From the NCBI GenBank assembly GCA_026129405.1, contig JAHCID010000004.1:124001-188000 (forward strand): a stretch of 64,000 nucleotides of DNA, written 5' to 3'. Each line of letters opens with the position of its first letter. Positions within the stretch are counted from its first letter, which is position 1. Shown here in pieces: positions 26,765 through 33,718 of this stretch. The stretch is from a bacterium (GTDB lineage Bacteria; Desulfobacterota; Binatia; DP-6). Under the pieces are notes generated by a model, which did not search any database, was not told the origin of the DNA, and saw nothing but the letters and a program-made list of their open reading frames with translations. A program made the translations under genes and the position numbers.

Positions 26765-27415
26765 ATGCAGGTCGCGCAGACGTCGCCGAAGCCCGCCAAC
26801 GCCGACGAGGTCCGGCGGCGCATCCTCGATGCCGCCGAAGAGGTGTTCGCGGCGCGCGGCTACGGCGCCGCGACGACGCGCGAGATCGCGGAGCGCGCCG
26901 GCATCGGCAAGCGGATGCTGTTCTACTGGTTCACCAACAAGGACGCCGTCTATCGCGCCGTCCTGGAGCGCGTGGTGACCGGCATGGTCGGCATCCACGA
27001 GCAGTTCCGTCTCGACCCCGGCCCCATCGGGCTCGGCGAGTCGATGGAAGGCATCACCCACTTCGCCGCCGCGAACCTGAACGCGCTGAAGATCCTCACT
27101 CGCGAGATCATGGACGGCGGCGCGCACGTGAAGGACCTCGTTCAGGAGCACCTCGGGCCGCTGTTCGCGCGCGGCGGCGAGGAGGTGCAGCGCAACATGG
27201 ACGAGCAGGTGTTCCGCAGCGGCGATCCGCTCCAGGTGCTCGTGAGCGTCGCCGGCCTCACGCTGTACTACTTCCAGATGCTGCCGCTCCTGGAGTTGCT
27301 CCGGGGGCAGGACCCACTCGAGCCCAGGGCGATCGCCGAACGCGCGGCAGCCGCCCGGGACCACCTGATGCACGGCTTGCTGGGCCCGAAGGCCCAGGGG
27401 AGGGGAACGCCGTGA
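26765..27415 (+). CDS. TetR family regulator of the cytochrome operon
   Basis: A 216-residue TetR protein. The DNA-binding domain has ILDAAEEVFAARGYGAAT and the helix-turn-helix TREIAERAGIGKRMLFYWF (about residues 38-56). The C-terminal ligand domain (about 75-210) includes GITHFAAANLNALKILTREI and resembles TetR_C proteins that sense hydrophobic ligands. ATG 26765 is preferred over the in-frame TTG at 26705, which is the -35 box. Its TGA overlaps the GTG of the cytochrome gene (GTGA), so regulator and cytochrome are translationally coupled. The inducer is unknown. Confidence 0.9.
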   Translation: MQVAQTSPKPANADEVRRRILDAAEEVFAARGYGAATTREIAERAGIGKRMLFYWFTNKDAVYRAVLERVVTGMVGIHEQFRLDPGPIGLGESMEGITHFAAANLNALKILTREIMDGGAHVKDLVQEHLGPLFARGGEEVQRNMDEQVFRSGDPLQVLVSVAGLTLYYFQMLPLLELLRGQDPLEPRAIAERAAAARDHLMHGLLGPKAQGRGTP

Positions 27416-30400
27416 GCACCGTTCGGAAGCTCGTCAAGCTCGTCCCGATGCTGGTCCTGATCGTCGCCGCCGGCGGCGCCGACGCGGCGCCGACGCGCTC
27501 GAGTCCCGTCGCCGTCGGTCCGGACGGGACCGTGTTCGTCGTCAACCCGGATCAGAACAGCGTCGCCCGCATCGTCTACGATCCGTCCGCGGTCGGTACG
27601 CTGACGCACGAGAGCAGCGTCGGGGCGTATCCGCGCACGCTCGCCGTCGCCGGCTCCTGGGTCTACACCGCCGACCAGAACGGCGACGGCGTCTCGCGGC
27701 GCGATCAGGCCGACCTCGGCAACCTCCAGCAGGTTGCGCTCGGCCAGGGCTGCAACCCCTTCGGCATCGCGCCGACGCCGGGCGGCGATCAGCTGCTCGT
27801 CACCTGTCAGGGCAGCAGCGAGGTCGTCTTCCTGTCGCCCGATCTCGCCGTGCTCGCGCGCGTCGAGCTCGAGTGGCCGGGGGCGCGCGCCATCGCCGTG
27901 TCCGACGACGGCCGCGCCTTCGTGGCCCACTACCTCACCGAGGAGCCGGGCCACGATGCGCACGTCTCGGTTCTCGACGTCGGCCAGCGTGTGGTGTCGA
28001 CGGTCTGGAACATCCCGCCCGACCTCGCGACCTGCGAGACGCAGAACTCGGGGCAGGGCGTGCTGAACCTGCTCAACACGATCGCCATCGTCCCCGCCGG
28101 GCTCCAGGGAGGGCAGGTGTGGGTCGGCGGCACGCAGGAGAACACGATCTCCAAGGGCCTTTTCAAGCGCTACACGCCGTTCCTCGAGCAGGCCGGCCAC
28201 GACATGTTCCCGGGTGTCGACTACCTCCCGCGGCCGATGGCCGAGTCGTCCGCCGGCAAGAAGAAGGGCAAGAAGGGCGGCAAGCCGACGCTGCCCGCGT
28301 TCCCGAGCAGCGCCGCCGCCCGCAACAAGTACAAGGCGTCGTTCCACGACATCACGCGCTTCGGCATCGTGAAGCTCGACGGCGTGACCGGCGCCGTCGT
28401 TGGCAAGATCGACGTCGACGAGGCGAATCACGCCACCGACCTCGAGTTCTCCGCGGACGGCGACGTGGCCTACGTGGTCGACCAGATGTTCCACAGCTAC
28501 CACGTGTTCAACACGGCGCGCGGGCAGGGCGGGGATCCGACGACGCTCTTCGCCGGCGTCGCCGCGAACGGCCCCGGCGGCGCGGACCCGGCCGCGAACT
28601 GCATCCCCGACGCGCTGAACCAGATCCGCAACGAGCGCCCGTACCGCATGGCGCCGCAGGCGCAGATCACGCCGATCGACGGCTACGATCCGGTGAAGAT
28701 CGGCGACTACTCGAAGGTCGAGACCGGCGTCGACTTCGACGCCGCGACCTACATGTCGACGGTGCCGCCGATCGAGAAGATGCGGCTCGTCCCCGACGCG
28801 ATCGGCACTGCGCCGATCGGCGTCCGGCTCTCGGCCGACGGCTCGCGGGCCTACGTCGCGAACTACCTGGCGCGCAACATCGTCGTCGCGGCGACGGCGC
28901 AGCCGACGGGCGGCGACGGCAAGCCGGCGCAGCTGCGCTGTGCGGCCCAGATCGAGCTCACCTGCGGTACGAACAACGACTGTCCGGCGGGCGCCGGCGT
29001 CTGCAATCACCCGGGCGGCCCGTCCTGCAGCACGGACGCCGACTGCGGCGACAGCGGTCCCTGCATCCGCAGCCAGGACTGCGTCCCGCTGATCCTGGGC
29101 GACCCCGTCGGTACGCTCGCCGGCGGGTTGGAGAGCGACGCCCTCCATCCGGCCATCCTCGACGGCAAGATCCTGTTCAACACCGCCGGCCGCGACTCCA
29201 GCACGCCGAACAACATCGGGCTCGGCGCGGCGGCGCCCCTCTTCAATGACCCGGCGAAGACGGGACGCCTCCCCGGCAGCGTCGTCAGTACGGCGCACGA
29301 CGCCTCCTACGTCACCTGCTCGACCTGTCACGCCGACTACGGCGGGCAGGACGGCCGTTCCTGGGACTTCTCGCAGTTCGGCGCCTCGCTGCGGAACTCG
29401 ATGGACCTGCGTGGTCGCTCGGCGTTCGCCCCGGGCACGTGCAGCAACGACGCGAGCCAGCAGTGCTTCTTCGACGCCGCCTGCGGCGCCGGGAACTTCT
29501 GCCGCGCGCAGCCGCAGATGATCCCGCCGAACGTCGCCCCGGCCGACCGCGAGCGTTGGTTCAACCCGATGCTCACCGTGCACTGGAACGGCGACCGCGA
29601 CGAGGTCGAGGACTTCGAGTTCACCTATCGCTCGCTGCTCGGGGCCGGCGACTGCGACGGCTTCGAGGACGTCGGCACCGGCGACGTCGCCACCGGCTGC
29701 ATGGGCGCGCTCATCCAGCGCAACAGCTTGACGACGACCGATCCGGTCGACGTCAACCCGGACCTCGGGGCGCCGAACCGCAACCTGCGCGGCATCGTCG
29801 ATCCGTCGAAGATCGTCGGCATCCGCCTTTCGCACATGGCCGACTTCGTCTACTCGCTGACCGAGTTCCCGCGGAACCCGAACCAGCCCGACGAGGCCGC
29901 CGAGCGCGGCCGTCGCATCTTCAACGACCCGCAGACGCGCTGCGCGCAGTGCCACGCGTCGAACCAGGGCGTCGGCCGCGAGTTCTTCACCGACAAGAAG
30001 CCGAGCACCAGCTTCGATCCGACCCAGCCCGGTCGCGCCGACCGCAACAACCCGTTCCTGCGCCACGACGTCGGCACCGCGAACCTCTTCGACAAGGCCG
30101 ACCCGCACGCGGTGGCGATGCATACGCAGAGCTTCCACAACGAGCGTACGCAGCAGCCGGGCCCACGCGACGTGCTCGGCGAGTACGTCACGCCGGTGTT
30201 GAACGACCTCTGGAACACGGCGCCGTACCTGCACGACGGCAGCGCGCATACGCTGCTCGACGTCGTTCGCCCGTGCGACACGACGCTGGACGCCTGCCTC
30301 GCCGCCGGCCGCGGTCGCAACCTCGACGAGAAGCACGGCGGCACGGCTTTCCTGACGCCGCAGCAGATGAACGACCTCACCCGGTTCCAGGAAACGCTCA

Positions 30401-30921
30401 GCGTCGACACCATCGTCGGGCAGGGCGATCGCGCGGTGCACGCGGGACGACTGCGGATGTCCCGCCTGCAGGTCGCGACCAGCAAGAAGGGGGCAACGAC
30501 GGTCGCGATCACGGGGCAGCTGACCGACGTGCCGGGGGCACTCGACCCGGCCGCCGGTCTGCTGCTGTCCTTCGCCATGCCGGGCGGCAAGCGCATGACC
30601 ATCGTCGAGCGCCCGATGGCGATGAAGGCCAAGGGCGGCAGCTTCGTCGGCGAAGCGGCCGACGGCAGCAGGCTGAAGCTCAGGATGAAGTCGGCGGGCG
30701 GCGGCTGGCGTTTCACGCTCTCGGGCAAGAAGCTCGACCTCGCCGCGCTCGACTTCGGTACGCCCGACGGCACCGTCCGCCGGCGCGACCTCACGGTCGC
30801 GTTCGAGATCGCGTCGGGAAGCGGCACCGTCCCGGCGACGTTCGCGCAGGGACGCGTCCTCGAGGGCAAGAAGCGAAAGCTCGCGCTCGCCAAGCCGGGC
30901 AAGAACGGGAGGAAGGGCTGA
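27412..30921 (+). CDS. exported YVTN beta-propeller/di-haem cytochrome c fusion protein
   Basis: A 1169-residue protein with signal peptide (LVKLVPMLVLIVAAGGADA). Residues 30-500 are YVTN-type propeller repeats (VAVGPDGTVFVVNPDQNSV, LSADGSRAYVANYLARNIVV). A Cys-rich insert (CGTNNDCPAGAGVC, CSTDADCGDSGPC) lies near 520-560. Two haem c sites follow, C636STCH and C844AQCH, in a region like di-haem cytochrome peroxidase/MauG-type proteins. Residues 1020-1169 are beta-rich module A with a basic tail. A Lys/Gly-rich loop (KKKGKKGGK) interrupts the propeller. It probably transfers electrons outside the cytoplasm; the substrate is unknown. The GTG start is coupled to the TetR gene. Confidence 0.85.
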   Translation: MSTVRKLVKLVPMLVLIVAAGGADAAPTRSSPVAVGPDGTVFVVNPDQNSVARIVYDPSAVGTLTHESSVGAYPRTLAVAGSWVYTADQNGDGVSRRDQADLGNLQQVALGQGCNPFGIAPTPGGDQLLVTCQGSSEVVFLSPDLAVLARVELEWPGARAIAVSDDGRAFVAHYLTEEPGHDAHVSVLDVGQRVVSTVWNIPPDLATCETQNSGQGVLNLLNTIAIVPAGLQGGQVWVGGTQENTISKGLFKRYTPFLEQAGHDMFPGVDYLPRPMAESSAGKKKGKKGGKPTLPAFPSSAAARNKYKASFHDITRFGIVKLDGVTGAVVGKIDVDEANHATDLEFSADGDVAYVVDQMFHSYHVFNTARGQGGDPTTLFAGVAANGPGGADPAANCIPDALNQIRNERPYRMAPQAQITPIDGYDPVKIGDYSKVETGVDFDAATYMSTVPPIEKMRLVPDAIGTAPIGVRLSADGSRAYVANYLARNIVVAATAQPTGGDGKPAQLRCAAQIELTCGTNNDCPAGAGVCNHPGGPSCSTDADCGDSGPCIRSQDCVPLILGDPVGTLAGGLESDALHPAILDGKILFNTAGRDSSTPNNIGLGAAAPLFNDPAKTGRLPGSVVSTAHDASYVTCSTCHADYGGQDGRSWDFSQFGASLRNSMDLRGRSAFAPGTCSNDASQQCFFDAACGAGNFCRAQPQMIPPNVAPADRERWFNPMLTVHWNGDRDEVEDFEFTYRSLLGAGDCDGFEDVGTGDVATGCMGALIQRNSLTTTDPVDVNPDLGAPNRNLRGIVDPSKIVGIRLSHMADFVYSLTEFPRNPNQPDEAAERGRRIFNDPQTRCAQCHASNQGVGREFFTDKKPSTSFDPTQPGRADRNNPFLRHDVGTANLFDKADPHAVAMHTQSFHNERTQQPGPRDVLGEYVTPVLNDLWNTAPYLHDGSAHTLLDVVRPCDTTLDACLAAGRGRNLDEKHGGTAFLTPQQMNDLTRFQETLSVDTIVGQGDRAVHAGRLRMSRLQVATSKKGATTVAITGQLTDVPGALDPAAGLLLSFAMPGGKRMTIVERPMAMKAKGGSFVGEAADGSRLKLRMKSAGGGWRFTLSGKKLDLAALDFGTPDGTVRRRDLTVAFEIASGSGTVPATFAQGRVLEGKKRKLALAKPGKNGRKG

Positions 30922-31970
30922 TGAACGCACGTCACGGCACCGTCGCCACGCTCGCCCTGGCTCTCGCCGCCGGCGGCGTCCACGCAGGCACCTGCACGAT
31001 CGAAGGCGCGGGCCTGCGCAGCATCAATCACATCGGCTCGGTGGGCGATCTGCTCTCCCCCGTGCCGTCCGCGAACGGCTACGACATCGAGGTCGACGTC
31101 GACGAAGCCGCGGGCACGTTCATCGTGCGACGCGAGGCGATGCCGCCGTTCGAGTTCGGCTCGCCGGGCGGCAACGTCGCGCTCCGGCTCGCCGGTCCCG
31201 TCGTCGCGGGGCGGATCGACGCCAAGGGCCACGTGCGTCTCGGGCCCTGGAGCCTCGAAGCCGACTTCGCGGGCATCCCGCTGCCGCAGAGCCCCGTGTT
31301 CTCGACGGGGATCAAGTCGAACCAGCAGTTCGACAAGGAGTTCCCGAGCGTCGGCGCCGCGCTCGACTTCACGACGGGGATCCTGACGCTCGACGGCAAT
31401 GCCAAGATCGCGAGCGCGCCGATCATCTCGGAGCCGGTGGCGACCAACTACAAGATCACCTGCCGGCTGGCCCCGATCCCGAACGCCGCCGCGCTCCCGG
31501 CCGGCGCCTCGCTCGTGAAGCCGCGCGGCACCGCGAAGGTGAAGGGCGCCCCGGAGGGCGATTCGCTGGTCCTCACCGCGAAGCTCGTGCCGCCGGCCGA
31601 GGGTCTGGATATCGCGGGCCGGGACGTCGTCGTGCAGATCGGCGATACGCCCGAGACCGCGCTGCTCTTCAGCGTCGCCCACGCCGACGTGCTCGGCGCG
31701 AAAGGAAAGAAGCGTCTCGTGAAGGACGCCGGCGGCGCGTCGCTGCGTGTGCTGAAGGGGCGCAAGGGCACGGACGAAACGCCCGTTCCCACGAGCGGGT
31801 CGCTGGTCGTGACCCCGGGCAAGAAGAGCATCGCCCTGAAGCTCACGCTGAAGGGCCTCGACCTCGCGGCGCTGTCGGGCACCCAGCAGGTGACCGTCGG
31901 CATCGGCGACGTTTCGGCGAGCGCCCCGGTCACCGTCGCGGGCAGCGGCAAGAAGCGCAAGCTCAAGTAG
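30921..31970 (+). CDS. exported protein with C-terminal beta-rich module A
   Basis: A 349-residue protein. ATG 30921 shares its A with the cytochrome TGA (TGATG) and has a GGGAGGAAGG site. The signal peptide (GTVATLALALAAGGVHA) is followed by GTCTIEGAGLRSINHIGSVG. The middle part is beta-rich (GPWSLEADFAGIPLPQSPV) and ends CRLAPIPNAAALPAGAS. The last 150 residues (DIAGRDVVVQIGDTPETA, VVTPGKKSIALKLTLKGLDL) match the module shared by its neighbours, with the basic tail GSGKKRKLK. It is the last gene of the TetR-controlled operon and is followed by a 30-base GC palindrome. Function unknown; probably a partner of the cytochrome. Confidence 0.7.
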   Translation: MNARHGTVATLALALAAGGVHAGTCTIEGAGLRSINHIGSVGDLLSPVPSANGYDIEVDVDEAAGTFIVRREAMPPFEFGSPGGNVALRLAGPVVAGRIDAKGHVRLGPWSLEADFAGIPLPQSPVFSTGIKSNQQFDKEFPSVGAALDFTTGILTLDGNAKIASAPIISEPVATNYKITCRLAPIPNAAALPAGASLVKPRGTAKVKGAPEGDSLVLTAKLVPPAEGLDIAGRDVVVQIGDTPETALLFSVAHADVLGAKGKKRLVKDAGGASLRVLKGRKGTDETPVPTSGSLVVTPGKKSIALKLTLKGLDLAALSGTQQVTVGIGDVSASAPVTVAGSGKKRKLK

Positions 31971-31975
31971 CGACC

Positions 31976-32005
31976 GCGGGCTCGCGCGGCGCCGCGCGAG
32001 CCCGC
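31976..32005 (+). terminator. 30-base perfect GC palindrome ending the cytochrome operon
   Basis: Arms GCGGGCTCGCGCGGC and GCCGCGCGAGCCCGC meet with no spacer five bases after the stop at 31970. The expected hairpin is extremely stable. No T-run follows, so termination may depend on Rho or on the hairpin alone. Confidence 0.6.
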
Positions 32006-32063
32006 CCCGGTCCCGGCGCCGCGCACCGGCGAGCCGTCTCCTGAACCCGCCTGCGGCGCTGGT

Positions 32064-32092
32064 TTGACGCTCGCGGACGAAGCGGCTAACAC
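32064..32092 (+). promoter_or_regulatory. tRNA-Phe promoter
   Basis: TTGACG at 32064-32069 and TAACAC at 32087-32092 with a 17-base spacer. The tRNA begins 14 bases after the -10, the same distance as at the other tRNA gene of the window. Confidence 0.6.
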
Positions 32093-32106
32093 TCGCCCTC
32101 CGCTGC

Positions 32107-32179
32107 GGCCAGGTAGCTCAGTTGGTAGAGCACACGACTGAAAATCGTGGTGTCGGCGGTTCAACCCCGCCCCTGGCCA
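32107..32179 (+). tRNA. tRNA-Phe (GAA)
   Basis: A 73-base cloverleaf. The acceptor GGCCAGG pairs with CCTGGCC at 32172-32178 with discriminator A. The anticodon stem CACGA/TCGTG encloses the loop CTGAAAA with anticodon GAA. The T arm is GGCGG TTCAACC CCGCC. CCA is not encoded and must be added by the CCA-adding enzyme, unlike the second tRNA of this window. It has its own promoter and is convergent with the SDR gene that ends at 32253. Confidence 0.95.
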
Positions 32180-32252
32180 TTCCGCGCTGACCTCGTGTCA
32201 GCCCGTCGCCGCTGGCCGGGGCCGTGCTCGGCCCCCGGCCCGGCGGTGCGGC

Positions 32253-33020
32253 TCACAGCGTCGCCACCGTGTGTCCGCCGTCCACGACGACGAGGCTGCC
32301 GGTCATGAAGCGCGACGCGTCCGACGCGAGCAGGAGCAACGCGCCGTCGAGGTCGGCGGGCCGTCCCACACGCCGCTGCGGGATGCGGTCGACGAGGCGC
32401 CTGCCGGCCGGCGTCGACCAGAAGTCGCGGTTCATCTCGGTCTCGATGTAGCCGGGCGCGATCGCGTTCACGCGGACGTCGTGCCGGGCCCATTCCATGG
32501 CGAGCACGCGGGTCAGGTGGATGAGCCCGGCCTTGGCCGCGGCGTAGGCGGGCAGGTGGCCGACCGGGCGCAGGCCCGTGATCGACGCCACGTTGACGAT
32601 GCTGCCGCCGCGCCCGGCGGCGACCAGCGTCCGCGCGACGGCCTGTGCGACGAGCCAGGCGCCGCGGAGGTCGGTGTTCATGACCCGGTCCCAATCAGCC
32701 TCCGCGACATCGAGCGCCGGCGTCGTGATCGCCAGCCCGGCGTTGTTCACGAGGACGTCGATCGGGCCCATCTCGTCCGTCGCCGCGGCGACGGCCGCGC
32801 GCACGCTGGCGCCGTCCTCGACGTCCAGCGGCACCGCCAGCGCGCGGCCGCCGGCCGCGGTGATGGTCCCGACCAGCGCCGCCAGGCGCTCGCGACGCCG
32901 TGCCGCCACCGCGACGCTGGCGCCGTGCGCCGCGAGCGTGCGGGCGAAGTGAAGACCGAGGCCGGAGGACGCGCCGGTGACGAGCGCGACCCGCCCGGAG
33001 AGGTCGAAGGGATGCGGCAT
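32253..33020 (-). CDS. short-chain dehydrogenase/reductase (FabG-like)
   Basis: A 255-residue classical SDR with TGASSGLG at 15-22, AARRRERL after strand 2 (Arg cluster suggesting NADPH), NNAG at 92-95, Ser146 in VASIT, Tyr159 and Lys163 in YAAAKAG, and the C-terminal MTGSLVVVDGGHTVATL typical of FabG-like and 2-deoxy-D-gluconate dehydrogenase-like members. ATG 33020 is the first plausible start. It is alone on the minus strand between tRNA-Phe and the divergent HTH gene, so context gives no substrate. Confidence 0.88.
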   Translation of the reverse strand: MPHPFDLSGRVALVTGASSGLGLHFARTLAAHGASVAVAARRRERLAALVGTITAAGGRALAVPLDVEDGASVRAAVAAATDEMGPIDVLVNNAGLAITTPALDVAEADWDRVMNTDLRGAWLVAQAVARTLVAAGRGGSIVNVASITGLRPVGHLPAYAAAKAGLIHLTRVLAMEWARHDVRVNAIAPGYIETEMNRDFWSTPAGRRLVDRIPQRRVGRPADLDGALLLLASDASRFMTGSLVVVDGGHTVATL

Positions 33021-33186
33021 GCGCGCCGCATACACGATGCGCCCGACCCGGTGCACCTGGCGAAAAACGCGCCGGATGAATTGCGCCCGACCGGATGCGC
33101 TGCTAAGGCCAGCCCCGGCGGGCGGGGCCCGTCGGCGACGGCGCGGGCCGCGCGGAGCGGGGCCGCGCCGTGCGGGGAGGTGAGGC

Positions 33187-33552
33187 ATGGGACGCGGTCG
33201 CGACGAGCATCCGATGGACACGCCGCCGGCACCGAGGCCGGCGCGGCGTCATGAGTCTCCGATTCCGCTCGATCCGGTGAGCGTGCTCGCCGGCATCGCG
33301 CCGGGGGTCGAGCTGACGGTCGATCCCCTGCCCGCCGGTGTGGCGGGTGCGCTGGAGGATACGAGGGTCACGGTGTCGGTCGAAGAGGTCGGCCGCCTGC
33401 TGCGCTGCGGCGAGGGCACCGTGCGGCGCCTGATCCGCACCGCCGTGCTGCGCCCCGTGCGCGTCGATGGTGCGATCCACGTGCGGCGCAGCGACGTCGA
33501 CACCTACCTGAAGCACGCGGCATCGCGGGTGCGCGGAAAGCCCGGCGAGTGA
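33187..33552 (+). CDS. excisionase-type helix-turn-helix DNA-binding protein
   Basis: A 121-residue protein. Residues 60-108 read RVTVSVEEVGRLLRCGEGTV and RRLIRTAVLRPVRVDGAIHV, then RRSDVDTYL, which is the MerR-like HTH_17/excisionase winged helix (EVAxLLxVxxxTVxRLIxxGxLxAxxxGxxxRIxxxDLxxYL). The N-terminal 60 residues are Pro/Arg-rich and probably disordered. A strong GGGAGGTGAGG site precedes ATG 33187. No integrase, transposase or attachment repeat is nearby, so this is more likely a free-standing regulator than part of a mobile element. Target unknown. Confidence 0.75.
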   Translation: MGRGRDEHPMDTPPAPRPARRHESPIPLDPVSVLAGIAPGVELTVDPLPAGVAGALEDTRVTVSVEEVGRLLRCGEGTVRRLIRTAVLRPVRVDGAIHVRRSDVDTYLKHAASRVRGKPGE

Positions 33553-33572
33553 CTGCTCAGCATTGAAGGTCC

Positions 33573-33612
33573 TCGCTGTCCGACAGCGACACACGGCGCG
33601 CGCACGCGCCGT
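33573..33612 (+). terminator. two tandem hairpins after the HTH gene
   Basis: TCGCTGT CCG ACAGCGA (33573-33589) and ACGGCGCG CGCA CGCGCCGT (33593-33612) follow the stop at 33552. No T-run is present. They separate the HTH gene from the strong promoter of the next gene. Confidence 0.45.
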
Positions 33613-33620
33613 CCGACTTC

Positions 33621-33650
33621 TTGACAACTTTCGGACCTCACCCGAATAGG
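33621..33650 (+). promoter_or_regulatory. promoter of the poly-Thr secreted protein
   Basis: A consensus -35 TTGACA at 33621-33626 is followed after 18 bases by AATAGG at 33645-33650. The start codon at 33719 leaves a leader of about 60 bases. This is one of the two perfect TTGACA boxes I found in the window; the other precedes mraZ. Confidence 0.6.
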
Positions 33651-33718
33651 AAGAGACCACGACTCGCCAGCGCCGCAGTGGCCGCAGGCGCAGTGCCCAG
33701 AGGGGAAAAGGAGTGCCC

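Noticed and set aside
27268-30930. A 1220-residue open frame on the minus strand opposite the cytochrome
   Set aside because: It mirrors the plus-strand gene, has no domain, and would contradict the coupled TetR-cytochrome-module operon with haem motifs.
32107-33552. An integrated element at tRNA-Phe with the excisionase-like gene
   Set aside because: The tRNA is complete, no direct repeat of its 3-prime end was seen downstream, and no integrase or phage gene lies nearby.
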